DNA of 33,423 nt from Branchiostoma floridae (GCF_000003815.2 NC_049985.1:17388856-17422278); one strand, 5' to 3'. Positions 1 through 9,829 are shown, numbered from the stretch's first letter. Numbers and translations are program-made. The notes: generated by a model from the letters alone, not told the origin.

Positions 1-9
1 ATCTAGGTG

Positions 10-560
10 CTGTTGTTATGACCCTAAAGGGTTCTATTGCTTTGATCCCAGGGGTTTTGTTGCTATGATCCTTAAGAGTTCTGTTGGCATGATCCTAAAG
101 GGCTCTGTTGCTATGATCCTAAAAGGTTCTGTTGCTATGATCCTAAAGGGCTCTGTTACTATGATCCTGAAGGGTCCTGTTTCTATGATTCTAAAGGGTT
201 CTGTTGCTATGATCCTAAAAGGCTCTGTTACTATGATCCTAAAGGGTTCTGTTGCTATGATCCTAAAGGGTTCTGTTGCTATGACCCTAAAGAGTTCTGT
301 TGCTATGATCCTAAAGGGTGCTGTTGCTATGATCCAAAAGGGTGCTGTTGCTATGATCCTAAAGGGTTCTGTTGCTATGACCCTGAATGGTTCTGTTGCT
401 ATGACCCTAAAGGGTTCTGTTGCTATGATCCTAAATGGTTCTGTTGCTATGATCCTAAGGGGTGCTGTTGCTATGATCCTAAAGGGTTCTGTTGCTATGA
501 CCCCAGAGGGTTCTGTTGCTATGATCCTAAATATTTCTGTTTCTATGATCAGCAGAGACA
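10..560. repeat. 24-bp minisatellite, about 22 copies
   Basis: Head-to-tail copies of a 24-bp unit (core ctatgatcctaaagggttct) fill this stretch with scattered substitutions. Because 24 is a multiple of three, long ORFs appear on both strands (MILKGSVA repeated on plus, FRIIATEP repeated on minus). That is an automatic effect of the period, so I do not call a protein. The array sits beyond the 3' end of LRR copy 1. Confidence 0.9.
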
Positions 561-583
561 ACGACATCAGACCTGGCACTTGA

Positions 584-947
584 ACTTCGAAGAAGGGCTC
601 CTGAAAACTTTGTTCCGTGCAGAAACTTACAGTGGTCTATAAATTCATCTCACCTACAAATCTATGGCCCACAACAAACCTTCGGTACTGTACAGTACTG
701 AAATGCTACTGACCTGCTACTGTAATCCAATTTATAGCCTCTACGGTATATCCACACAAACATAAAAATATCAGTACAACAACCTGCCCGAAAAGCAGGG
801 TATGTTCTCAAACGTAGTAACAAATCAATTACATGTACATTGTAAACAATATGATAAATGTAAAAGTCAGGAAAACATCTTTAAGACCTTCACTTTGCAC
901 TATGATGGACGTATCCCATGCTGACGGCTCGGGCTAGAGCGACCAAT
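584..947. other. 3' flank of LRR copy 1, shared with the copy 2 flank
   Basis: No gene is visible. About 650-800 is recognisably similar to 8500-8620: both contain the stretch ctactgtaat and a run ending in cataaaaatatcag or cagaaaaataccag. This places the segment inside the duplicated unit. The copy 2 version carries AATAAA on the minus strand at 8550-8555, which could be a distal poly(A) signal of the LRR genes; copy 1 has TATAAA at the matching place. Confidence 0.5.
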
Positions 948-1227
948 NNNNNNNNNNNNNNNNNNNNNNNNNNNNNNNNNNNNNNNNNNNNNNNNNNNNN
1001 NNNNNNNNNNNNNNNNNNNNNNNNNNNNNNNNNNNNNNNNNNNNNNNNNNNNNNNNNNNNNNNNNNNNNNNNNNNNNNNNNNNNNNNNNNNNNNNNNNNN
1101 NNNNNNNNNNNNNNNNNNNNNNNNNNNNNNNNNNNNNNNNNNNNNNNNNNNNNNNNNNNNNNNNNNNNNNNNNNNNNNNNNNNNNNNNNNNNNNNNNNNN
1201 NNNNNNNNNNNNNNNNNNNNNNNNNNN
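948..1227. other. Assembly gap (280 N)
   Basis: This is a run of 280 unknown bases. At the equivalent place in the duplicated unit, copy 2 has a GC-rich minisatellite (8745-9360). An unassembled array of the same kind is a reasonable guess for what is missing, but the sequence does not show it. Confidence 0.95.
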
Positions 1228-1353
1228 GAAAAATGTAGTCATACTCACCCCAATAAGCATATTTGACCCTTCTTCAAAGCAGGTGAAGATGTATACAACT
1301 TTTTAAAAGAGTTAAATGAAATCCGTCCATCCTCAGTTTGGTGCATCTTATCG

Positions 1354-1686
1354 TCAAGTTTGTCCTGAGACTGTCCCTGTCCTTGTAGACTGACCATGGT
1401 CACTGGCCTCTACAATAGCTGTGTTTTTTGTGTTGGGCCCGAGGATGGCCAGAGACTGGCCCTGCCCTGTCTGATCATGTTGGGTCATATCTTCAAACTT
1501 GTGGTCATGTCCACTGGTCATTAAAGCAGCTGTGGTGTTTTGGTTGGATTGAGTGATGGCCTGAGACTGGCCCTGCCCTGTCTAATTGTGTTGTTTGTCT
1601 ATATCTTCATACTTGTGGTCATGTCCACTGGTCACTACATTAGCTGTGCTGTTTGGGATGGATTTATTGGTGGCCTCATACTGGCC
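1354..1686 (-). pseudogene. Orphaned C-terminal tail of LRR copy 1
   Basis: Read on the minus strand from 1686 this continues the cytoplasmic tail of the LRR protein at 4511-2394: GQYEATNKS, then tail repeats with TSGHDHKYEDID, to a TGA at 1354-1356. The reading frame is preserved except for one TAG at 1582-1584, where the family has a Gln (HDQTGQG becomes HN-stop-TGQG). A second repeat has the motif tyrosine changed to Phe (KFEDM, near 1495). The start of this fragment carries the same 11 bp (TCATACTGGCC) that ends copy 1 at 2401-2411, so a LINE insertion separated it. If the LINE and one target duplication are removed, copy 1 would span 811 codons including the stop. The Gln-to-stop and Tyr-to-Phe changes fit decay after the fragment stopped being translated, although the stop could be older than the insertion. 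Confidence 0.82.
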
Positions 1687-2411
1687 ATACGTCAAATCTA
1701 GGCTTGGCAAAGCTACTGGTATGTGGCAATACCTTGGAAAATTCTGGCTATGTAAGCAAATCAGCGTACCGTTAAAGTTTAAGTTATTCCAGACTATTGT
1801 AATGCCAATAGCCACTTATGCGTGTGAATCTTGGAAAAGCACTGCAGAGATAATAAAATCTCTCGATACCTCCCAACGTAAATGCCTTAAGACAATCCTA
1901 GGCATCTCCTGGCGTGACCACGTCACAAACGAGGAGCTCATGCAAAGAGCTAAGGTGCCTTTGGCTAGTGAAACAGTCAGAAAAAGAAGATTGAGATTTG
2001 TCGGGCATGTATGGCGCCTTTCCGACAGAAGAACAACAAAAACAGCTATGTCATGGGCTCCTAAGAGCACCCGCCCCAGAAGCAGGCCAAAAACTAATTA
2101 ATGTATGTTGTGTAACAATATGTGACGCACGAGATGGTGTATTGTAATACATTTGTTTTGTAAAGAAGGCACAATTCAGCCTTTGGCTGCCACGCCGTTC
2201 TGACAAATAAACCATTTGATGATGATGATGATGATGATAAAACTACACCAAGACGGACAATCTCAGATGATGGAAGGAAAATGGGGCTAAACAGCATGGA
2301 AAACATGGCAGTAGCTGCTCAAGACCGCAACCTTTGGAGGAAGTATGCTCGACGAGTCGACCAACGCAACAGTGTTGTGGGAGGGTCTAAGGTCTAAGGG
2401 TCATACTGGCC
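1676..2411 (+). mobile_element. 5'-truncated non-LTR retrotransposon with 11-bp TSD
   Basis: The insert at 1687-2400 is flanked by TCATACTGGCC at 1676-1686 and 2401-2411. Its plus-strand frame (about 1700-2095, resuming at 2239) encodes the C-terminal end of a LINE reverse transcriptase ORF. Visible motifs are YACESWKS, LDTSQRKCLKTILGISWRDH, VTNEELMQRA, RRLRFVGHVWRL and RPRSRPKT, then TISDDGRKMGLNSMENMA and DRNLWRKYARR. This layout matches the tail of L1/RTE-type proteins often annotated 'craniofacial development protein 2-like'; the exact clade is not certain. It is only about 570 bp without its nested insert, so it is dead on arrival. It interrupts the tail exon of the neighbouring LRR gene in opposite orientation. 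Confidence 0.85.
2090..2245 (+). mobile_element. Nested 142-bp retroelement 3' fragment with TGA-repeat tail
   Basis: The LINE reading frame is interrupted at 2097-2238 by sequence ending in aataaaccatt followed by a (TGA)n run. The 7-bp string AAAACTA flanks it (2090-2096 and 2239-2245). Removing the insert with one copy restores the LINE frame (RPKTTPRRTISDDG). This is therefore a younger, very short 3' fragment of another non-LTR element or SINE with a simple-repeat tail. Confidence 0.75.
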
Positions 2412-4511
2412 CACAACTTTGTACAGAGAATTCTGCTGTGAGGCGGTCGGTCCTGTGCCATAGGATAGATTTCTAGCCTCCAAGGATTCGCTGATAGCCT
2501 GAGAATGGCCCTGCCCTGTCTGATCATGATCGTTGTCAACATGTATATACTGGTGATCATGACCACTGGTCACTACACCAGCAGCTGTGGTGTTTGTGTA
2601 CTGTTCAGTGATTGCCTGAGAATGGCCCTGCCCAGTCTGACCCTGACCGCTGATCATTGCTGTAGATGTTTGGTCCTTTGCTGATGCTCCCACACCTACA
2701 TACATAGGGTTTGGCTTTAAGGCAGCTAGCACTTCGTCATGTGATAGGTTTCCAACTATCAGAGGTTTCGTGTTAACCAGAGACTGGCCCTGGTCTGCCT
2801 GATTATGATGGTTGTCAACATCTTCATACTGGTGATCATGAGCACTCATTACAGTAGCTACGGTGTTTGTGTTGGAGTCAGTGATGGTCTGAGACTGGCC
2901 CTGCCTTAAGTTGGTATGTCGGTCTATATCTTCATACTGGTGATCATGACCACTGGCCACTGCAACGGGTGTGGTGTTTGCGTGCGACTGAGTGATGGTC
3001 TGAGACTGACCCGGCCCTGTCTGATAATAATGACCATTGATCACTACAGTACCTGTCATGTTAAGTCTACGCAAGGCAATAATAGAATGAGGGCCTGAAG
3101 AAGAGTTTGGGGGTGGATACTTGGTCCTCCTCTTGCACCAGATTGTGAGAATCATCGTGACTACCAGAGCAATGCCAGCTATTGGACCACAGACAGAGCC
3201 AATGAGAGCAGGTATGGGAAAACTGGAAACAGATTCTTTGGAAGTATCGCTTTCCGATTTTTCTGAAGTGGTTTGAAGGGTTGGACTTTCTGTCGCTCCA
3301 GTTTTGCCTTTTTTACCTTTAAGATCTGCTGTTGTGCTGTTGTAATAGTCATTAGATGTTATCTGGGTATCAGTATGGGAACGTTTGGTTTCCGGCTTGT
3401 CTGAAGTGGTTTTAACGGTTGAACTTATTATTACTGTGGTTTTGGCTCTTTTTTCTGCAGGACCTACTGTTGAGCCTGCTGCTGTGCAATTGTGATAGTT
3501 TATAGAAGTTGCTCGGGTATCAGCATGGAAACTGTTGCTTTTAAGGGGTGAAGCTATAGTCGATCTTGTTTTGTTTTTCTTGTCCTTGACTGTGGAGCCA
3601 GCTGTTGTGCCTTTGTAAGAATTGTTAAACTTTAAAGTTACTTGAACATCAACAGGCAGTGCTGATGTGGTTGTCTCTGGACATACCAAATCTTCAGGAT
3701 TGACATCTCTAAACTTCTGTCCCCGTAAGTTAGCGGGTTCCGTACAGAATATCTGGTCTTTAAATGTAAGAAATTCAGTCGAATCTAGCCTTAAGGGAGC
3801 CATCTTACAGTCGCACTGCCAGGGGTTCCTGCCAAGTTTTATGACGAGATTTGATGGCAATAAGCCAAAAGCTAAAGGAGAAATGGCAGACATCTTGTTC
3901 AAGCTAAGGTCCAAAAGTCGGAGTTTGGGCAGGTTTCCAAAAGCACCATCCTGAAGCATTGTTATCTGGCTGTTGAACAGGTACAACTCTTGTAGCTGGG
4001 GTAGATCTATAAATGTACCTGTCTGAATTATTGTTATCTGGTTGTTGTACAGCCACAACTTTTGTAGCTGGGGTAGTTTTACAAATGAACCTGCCTCAAT
4101 CATTGTTATCTGGCTTTCGAACAGATGCACCTCTTTTAACTGTGGGAGATTTACAAATGTACCTTCCTCAATTATTGTTATCTGGTTGTAGTACAGAATC
4201 AACTCTTTTAGCTGGGGGAGGTTTGCAATTGCACCTTCTTGAATTGTTTTAATTTTGTTGGAGGCCAGGTTCAACTCTTGTAGTCGGGATACATTTGCAA
4301 ATGCACCTGACTGAATCATTGTTATCTGGTTACGTTTCAACTCTAGCTGTTTGATGGATGCTGGGAGGCTCTGAGGGATGCTGGTGAGGCCTTGGTTGTT
4401 CAGGCATTTGCAGTATGGTGACGGTGCACATCTGCAGCCATCTACCTGCATGTTGGGCTCCTTCAGGATGATGAGAAGGAACATCAGCAGGTGTTGCAGC
4501 TTTCTTCCCAT
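2394..4511 (-). CDS. LRR transmembrane receptor, tandem copy 1 (tail truncated by LINE)
   Basis: This is one uninterrupted 705-residue ORF. The start ATG is in a strong Kozak context (caccATGG) and is shared with copy 2. Order: signal peptide 1-24 (hydrophobic MFLLIIL core), LRRNT about 26-50 with four Cys (CRC, CKC), seven LRRs about 52-225 (LxxNQITxIxxGTF type), LRRCT 228-277 (NPWQCDC to LVC), Ser/Thr/Lys-rich stalk 278-430, TM helix about 434-458 followed by CKRRTK, then a roughly 245-residue cytoplasmic tail. The tail carries Y526 (YEDI), Y562 (YEDV), NPMY at 601-604, Y655 (YIHV) and SLYKVV. The YED[I/V] motifs resemble Src-family SH2 docking sites and NPxY resembles a PTB or endocytic signal, so a cell-surface signalling role is inferred; the ligand is unknown. 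The natural tail is longer. The last residues (YDP-stop) come from the end of a LINE inserted at 2400. The intact ectodomain suggests it is still expressed as a shorter protein. Confidence 0.88.
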   Translation of the reverse strand: MGRKLQHLLMFLLIILKEPNMQVDGCRCAPSPYCKCLNNQGLTSIPQSLPASIKQLELKRNQITMIQSGAFANVSRLQELNLASNKIKTIQEGAIANLPQLKELILYYNQITIIEEGTFVNLPQLKEVHLFESQITMIEAGSFVKLPQLQKLWLYNNQITIIQTGTFIDLPQLQELYLFNSQITMLQDGAFGNLPKLRLLDLSLNKMSAISPLAFGLLPSNLVIKLGRNPWQCDCKMAPLRLDSTEFLTFKDQIFCTEPANLRGQKFRDVNPEDLVCPETTTSALPVDVQVTLKFNNSYKGTTAGSTVKDKKNKTRSTIASPLKSNSFHADTRATSINYHNCTAAGSTVGPAEKRAKTTVIISSTVKTTSDKPETKRSHTDTQITSNDYYNSTTADLKGKKGKTGATESPTLQTTSEKSESDTSKESVSSFPIPALIGSVCGPIAGIALVVTMILTIWCKRRTKYPPPNSSSGPHSIIALRRLNMTGTVVINGHYYQTGPGQSQTITQSHANTTPVAVASGHDHQYEDIDRHTNLRQGQSQTITDSNTNTVATVMSAHDHQYEDVDNHHNQADQGQSLVNTKPLIVGNLSHDEVLAALKPNPMYVGVGASAKDQTSTAMISGQGQTGQGHSQAITEQYTNTTAAGVVTSGHDHQYIHVDNDHDQTGQGHSQAISESLEARNLSYGTGPTASQQNSLYKVVGQYDP

Positions 4512-6292
4512 GGTGCCTGGTTACCTAAGCAAAGCGATATAAACGGATCTTCTGATAAATAAAGTACTTGTCATTTCAAAGTAGTTTCAAATTCGTCGTT
4601 GAATCCGGTGTAATTATTTGTAGGGCAAGACCTTACCACTTACCAACTTCCATGACAATTCATCCATTGCTTCTTCTAAACCCCAAATACTGTTACAGCT
4701 GTACAAAAGCCTACAAATCTATCATTAACCTTTTTAGTGAAGGTATACATTGATATCAAGAATTCGTGAGACGCCGTAATTCGGGTGTATGTGGCGTGAC
4801 TAAGGACGGTGTTTGATGCCTTCTGACATACCGACTTTATCCTGAAAAGTACACAGACCTCGACCAAGATAAAAACCGTGACAAAGTATGAACGACTTTT
4901 CTAAGCAAAGAGGGTTGTCTTCTGTTGTGGCTTCTCTTACGACTTCACAATCGTCCGCTGTATATGGTAGCATTTGCTTATATATTTGGAAATTAGGCAA
5001 TCCATGAAGAACAATAAAATTCAAGCATGGAAACAAAACGAAACAACCAATCCTTACAGGATCGAACAATGCAGGGAAAAACACCATCTGCATATGTCAT
5101 ATAACGTTGCTATGCAAAAAAGACCAATGCGTGCTTAATGAAAGCATGCTGAACGATTAAACATGGATATGTTTTAAGATCAGCGTGCGCCACTACACAT
5201 CGTTCTAACATTCTTTTGATATTCATCAGAACTATGTCCAGACAATCATGACGCTTGTTGGCGGATATGCGTTTGAAGCTTATGCTAAAGCCGATTTAAT
5301 GCCAGAAATGGGCAGAACATTTGCGTTTGCTGAACTGAAAAGAACTGATACTGAAAGTGTCATTTTTTACAAAATGTGACAGAAGATTGAGATCAATATT
5401 TTTAAGCTGTAAAGACTTGCGCATGCGCAAGCCATTTCGTTTCGACTTGCTTATGTTAATAAGTTTTGTTGTAAACTAGACAATAATCGTAGTATTTATA
5501 TTTATTGATATACATTTTCACAAAAATTATTATTTTGCACATATCATTAAAATGTGTCCGTGTACAGAGAAATATCAATAGAACTGGCAATTTTTCATGT
5601 TACACAAGTTATATTCTTACGTTTCAAATAATCCATCTTGCTGCTTTATTGAGATGATATGGCTGATTGCATTCAAGTGCCTGTGTTTTCTCCCTGGAAA
5701 TGTTTAGTGTTCGTATGCCAGCAAAAATAGGGGCATAAAAGCTATTGGAGTATATTAACTCAATAAACTGGCAATTTAAGTTTGAAAGAGCGCAACTGTT
5801 GAACTGGCTCGTCACTATCCAAAAATGCAAAAACGTCATTTTGCCATTTCCAATTTTTTTGACTGAAAATGAAAAAAAATGGAACTTGAAAAGTCTGCCC
5901 CAGTGCAGCAACTCTCTGGTTCACCCTGATCATCAAGCCCTACATTGTACTGATACAATATACGTAGTTTGCCTTACATTGTGTACCCGTTTACAAATGC
6001 TGTGCAATAAACGTTGACTTAACTTGACTCAAGGATAGTAAGCATAAAGATTCCATTCAAGGCTCTGGAGACCCCTGAGGAAGAGATATTCACGGGGGGG
6101 GGGGGGGTCTGATATCACTAGCGTATTAGGGTATCACAATCTCCGGGGGAGGGGGGGGGGGGAAAGCGCGGACACTGGTGATCGCTGTGACAACGGACCC
6201 AGCGGGAGACTTGCGTTACGAAGGTTAGTAGGAAACATGCCATAACCCCCTGTTCAAGTGAGAATTCCGGCTAAAGTGTCCTATCCAACGCT
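4512..6292 (-). other. 5' UTR and upstream/intron region of LRR copy 1
   Basis: No coding exon is supported. Just upstream of the ATG, the minus strand reads a pyrimidine-rich ttgcttag followed by gtaaccaggcacc, and copy 2 has tctag at the same place. This looks like a 3' splice site for a 5' UTR intron. Blocks at about 4650-4770 and 4862-4960 align with 12512-12660 and 13590-13680 upstream of copy 2, confirming that the duplication extends here. The rest (4990-6290) is AT-rich and unrecognised apart from a possible retroelement 3' end near 5930-6030 and two poly-G runs near 6090 and 6150. Confidence 0.5.
5930..6032 (+). repeat. Possible retroelement 3' end
   Basis: The stretch ends with gcaataaacg followed by ttgacttaacttgact. 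A poly(A)-like signal followed by a short repeated tail is typical of CR1/L2-like LINE or SINE 3' ends. I could not find a flanking target duplication, and no protein motif is visible upstream, so this is tentative. Confidence 0.3.
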
Positions 6293-6392
6293 TCTGACCT
6301 GCCAAGGACTTGGTTCTATGAATAGTTTTACCAGCTTGGTAAGTTATTTGCAAGTAATGTTGCTGTTCATGCAGGGAGGATTGCCGCATTCG
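6293..6392. repeat. Duplicated upstream block (copy 1)
   Basis: This block aligns with 14702-14795 upstream of copy 2. Shared strings include ttggtaagt and atgttgctgt followed by catgcag. It marks the left side of a segment interrupted by a LINE in copy 1 but continuous in copy 2. Confidence 0.6.
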
Positions 6393-6907
6393 TAACTTAT
6401 GGTATTGACTGCGTGTCAATGTGGTAATCCAAACGAGACTACTGAGCACTACCTGTTACACTGCAAGCTGTATAATGTTGAAAGGACCCATATGTCACAA
6501 TCCATAGCCTGTTAAAACCTGAAAGAAATACTCCCATTCGACCCTCTCCATTCACCTGACTGTACCGTATGTACCCTACTCCCCATGGGCAGCCCCTCCC
6601 TCCCTCAATCCATAAACTGTCAAATTCTAGACCACGTGTTCAACTATATTTCAAAGACTGGATGATTCTTTTAGCTCAATTTGATTGCCAAGCCAGCCTT
6701 GTGTCTGTACAGCCGTTATCTTCTTTTTAGTTCGTTTTCATTGTAGCTCTGCAATTATTATTTCCCTCCGTCGATTGTCATTTAGTCTTTCCAATGTCAA
6801 CCTTTGTATTTGTTGTATGTTTACTGAGCAGAAGGCTGAAATAAGCAGCCATGCTTCTTGTCCCATGCTCACAAAACAAATGTGAATAAAATAAATAACT
6901 TATGGTA
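6393..6907 (+). mobile_element. 5'-truncated LINE with 12-bp TSD
   Basis: TAACTTATGGTA occurs at 6393-6404 and again at 6896-6907. The 491 bp between them begin with a frame encoding CQCGNPNETTEHYLLHC then KLYNVER, the Cys/His motif found at the C-terminus of many non-LTR reverse transcriptases. After one internal stop the frame continues to about 6665, and an A-rich end (tgaataaaataaa) follows. The homologous region upstream of LRR copy 2 (14795-14830) has no insert, so this copy landed after the gene duplication. Confidence 0.85.
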
Positions 6908-7230
6908 CAAATCCAGACACAATCGTCTCTCGACTTCCAGCTGCACTCATTAGGAAATGATGAACCATTTCTCAACAGGTGGATCGATTTATGAAAATAT
7001 GCTTACCTTAAGTTTCTCCAAACTTACCTCAGTCTCGAAGCTGGCCAGAAAATCTTCAGTTGCCACTTTCTGGGTAAAGCCGTCACGAAAAAATTACATG
7101 AAGGCCAGTTCCCTCAGACTGGAGCTCGGTGTGGCCGTTACGCAACGGAGTGAGAAAAACAATATTTAATTAGTCTAGCTTAGGTGGGCGTGCTGATTGC
7201 CTAACGCTGACGTCACGGGTGCCACGAGGA
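6908..7230 (-). promoter_or_regulatory. Conserved upstream block with minus-strand splice donor (LRR copy 1)
   Basis: This block is similar to 14815-15125 upstream of copy 2. Within both, the minus strand has taag followed by gtaag, a good splice donor (exon side ends at 7007 here and at 14917 in copy 2). Together with the acceptor-like site before the ATG this suggests a non-coding first exon, with the promoter further right (above 7007). A palindromic TGACGTCA lies near 7208; in copy 2 it is TGACATCA. The exon and promoter are inferred and need transcript data. Confidence 0.45.
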
Positions 7231-8499
7231 GGCTCGAATAAACCTTACAAACGCGCCACCTGTCGACAAACAAGACAACTGCAAAGCGTCTCTTAGAAGG
7301 AGGCAATAAATGTTTGTGATGACATCATCCAGATGGTTTTCAACTCATGTTTCATTTCATTTCATTGAAAATACAACAAAACCATACATGATAGATATCT
7401 CAGGCAGAGGGGATTGTTTGCTGTGCCACCAACCTGACCATACAGCTGACTACTTACATAAAATCAATCACATATGACATAAGCATAAGGCAAGACAAAA
7501 AAAATAAATTTTCTAAAAAATCGCAATAAGTAAACATAGCAGCTAGTTTAAACTCTTCGGGAGGTCAGAGGTCCCAACAATTCTAAGTACAGGTCTTTGT
7601 GTCTCTTCCTCTCCTTTCAACATAGATTACTTTCCAACAGTGTACAGACGCTGCAGTGCAACCGTTCTTCGCGGAGGGGCGCACCTTTATCTGTAATTGA
7701 TGAGAAAATTCAATGTTATTATTTCAATCTAGAAGCGGGTATTATAATTCCTCGGGGAATAATTAGTTCCGCTTGAATCAAGTTTGTTTGGTCAAATTTA
7801 CCATACGTTACAGCCTAAACGCAGGGTGAACATTGTTGCGAACGAGTTATTTAATTCCTCTGAGGACCCTTCTAAGTGTGCACTGGTGGGTGCACGTGAG
7901 TGAGATATTTTAGAATTACGTTTTGAATAGACTGTGTCAAACGTCATCAGAACTGCCAGCCATCACGTTTCAATCATTATTTGTGGGTCATTCTATAGTA
8001 TTTTGCCCACTTATAAAAGAAGCAATTTTAGTTAGCATTTTAGTTATTAGAACTTTTTCATAAAGGGGTCAAATCTCTGTCTTCCAAGGATCGCTAGTCT
8101 TCAAAGTTTTGGGTACCGTACTAAATGTCTGATAGTTACTAAACTGCTGTCGTCAGCCTACCGTTAGCGAAAAATTGTTCTAGACATCGGTCAAACAAGT
8201 AGCTTTGGGCGCGCAACTTTACGTTGACCTTCTTTCAATTTCTTATTCTTAACTGCCCAAATTCCAAGATGAGATAGGCTAAAAACATTTTAAAACTCCT
8301 TTAATGTGTGATAGTCACTTGACTGCTTTTCAAGCTCATCCCGACTATACCGTTAGCGAGAAAGTGTGATGGAAGTCGGCTACGATGGCAAAATCATATA
8401 CATCGAAGTATATTAGAAGCGGTATCCATATGAGGTAGTAGTTGGATTCAGAATATGATTATCGTCGGAGAGAGAGATGAGATACGTTACTTTATTGTA
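7231..8499. other. Intergenic region between LRR copies
   Basis: No ORF or RNA gene is recognised. About 7440-7600 aligns with 15140-15290 (gcataaggcaagacaa vs gcataaagcaagacaa, and aggtcccaacaa vs aggtcctaacaa), giving the approximate right edge of the duplicated unit. About 7230-7440, including a (ATTTC)n-like stretch, is present in copy 1 only. 7610-8500 is unrecognised AT-rich sequence. Confidence 0.5.
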
Positions 8500-8744
8500 C
8501 TTTAAATTTTACAGCAATGCCATAGTACTGACTTGCTACTGTAATTCCCTTTATTAGCTCTACTATATATCAAATAAACACAGAAAAATACCAGACTTAG
8601 TACAAATACAGTGTCTGCAATAAAAGCTAATAGGAAACCAGCTACACAAGTCATTAAGAACAGAACATTGTTCTATGAAAAACAGAAACTTTTGCAATGG
8701 TTAAATTCCTATTTTTTAAACAGAATTTCTGAATACTACAGTTG

Positions 8745-9360
8745 TCCCGAGGCCCCGGGGTGGGGGTTTGAATGGTCCCAAGGCCCCGGGGGTGGGGGTT
8801 TGCATGGTCCCGAGGCCCCGGGGTGGGGGTTTGCATGGTCCCGATGCCCCGGGGTTGGGGGGTTTGCATGGTTCCGAGACCCCGGGGGTAGGAGTTTGCA
8901 TGGTCCCGAGACCCCGGGGATGGGGGTTTGCATGGTCCCGAGGCCCCGGGGGTGGGGTTTTGCATGGTTCCGAGGCCCCGGGGTGGGGGTTTGCATGGTT
9001 CCGAGGCCCCGGGGGTGGGGGGTTTGCATGGTCCCGAGGCCCCGGGGGTGGGATTTGCATGGTTCCGAGGCCCCGGGGGTGGGGGGTTTGCATGGTTCCG
9101 AGGCCCCGGGGGTGGGGTTTGCATGGTCCCCAGGCCCCGGGGGTGGGGGTTTGCATGGTCCCGAGGCCCCGAGGGTGGGGGGTTTGCATGGTTCCGAGTC
9201 CCCGGGGGTGGGGTTTGCATGGTCCCGAGGCCCCGGGGTGGGGGTTTGCATGGTCCCGAGGCCCCGGGGGTGGGGGTTTGTATGGTCCCGAGGCCCCGGG
9301 GGTGGGGGTTTGCATGGTTCCGAGGCCCCGGGGGTGGGGGTTTGTATGGTTCCGAGGCCC
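8745..9360. repeat. GC-rich minisatellite, about 20 copies of a 30-34 bp unit
   Basis: The unit is catggtcccgaggccccggg followed by a G-run and tttg. Copies differ mainly in G-run length (GGGG to GGGGGG) and in tcc/ttc. Long ORFs in five frames are by-products. Clustered G-runs give strong G-quadruplex potential on the plus strand. The array lies in the 3' flank of LRR copy 2, opposite the N gap in the copy 1 flank. Confidence 0.93.
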
Positions 9361-9829
9361 TGCCCGACAGGCTTCCTTTGTTACTAGCCTGTCGTGTTTT
9401 CATGGGTCCGAGCCGGCACTAAAGGCTACTGCAGTTTGGGAAGCGTAAAAGTTTCTCAACTGCACGACAGGTAAATTCTGGTGGATTTTCTATAAAGATA
9501 ATCTAAGATCCCTGTGTGTAATATCGTCATGTCCTGCTATGTTTCATCAGGGCCATGGGGGGTCTGGGCAAATATAATGGGCAGCGCCTCAGGGGTGGAG
9601 CCACAGTTTTTTTCGCTTGAGAATCAATATTCAGTACATAGGTTTCTGGGATGCATCGCTTCAAGCCAAGGGGCGGAGTCATTTTAAGGTGTCTTTTTTG
9701 ACAGGGGACCAGTAGTGAAGATCGCCTGGGCATCATTATACTCAACACAGTACTCACACTGAAGATGTTCACAGCTATTTAAAATGTTAATTAAAATCTG
9801 TCCATGCAAAGATTGTTGGAAATGGTAAA
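9361..9829 (-). other. 3' UTR/flank of LRR copy 2
   Basis: No gene is seen. The part next to the stop (9735-9829) aligns with 1270-1345 next to the original copy 1 stop (tgaagatgt, then aaatctgtccat vs aaatccgtccat). The two genes therefore share their 3' UTRs, and 1354 was the ancestral end of copy 1. Confidence 0.5.

Noticed and set aside
34-583. ORFs of 172 and 181 codons on opposite strands
   Set aside because: By-product of a 24-bp tandem repeat; no start context, splice sites or recognisable domain.
1582-1815. 77-codon minus-strand ORF as an independent gene
   Set aside because: It is a chimera: its first half is antisense LINE sequence and its second half is the orphaned LRR tail beyond the 11-bp target duplication.
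8611-9448. Five long overlapping ORFs (Pro/Gly-rich, collagen-like appearance)
   Set aside because: They are translations of a GC-rich minisatellite in several frames on both strands; unit length varies between 30 and 34, so no frame is consistently kept.
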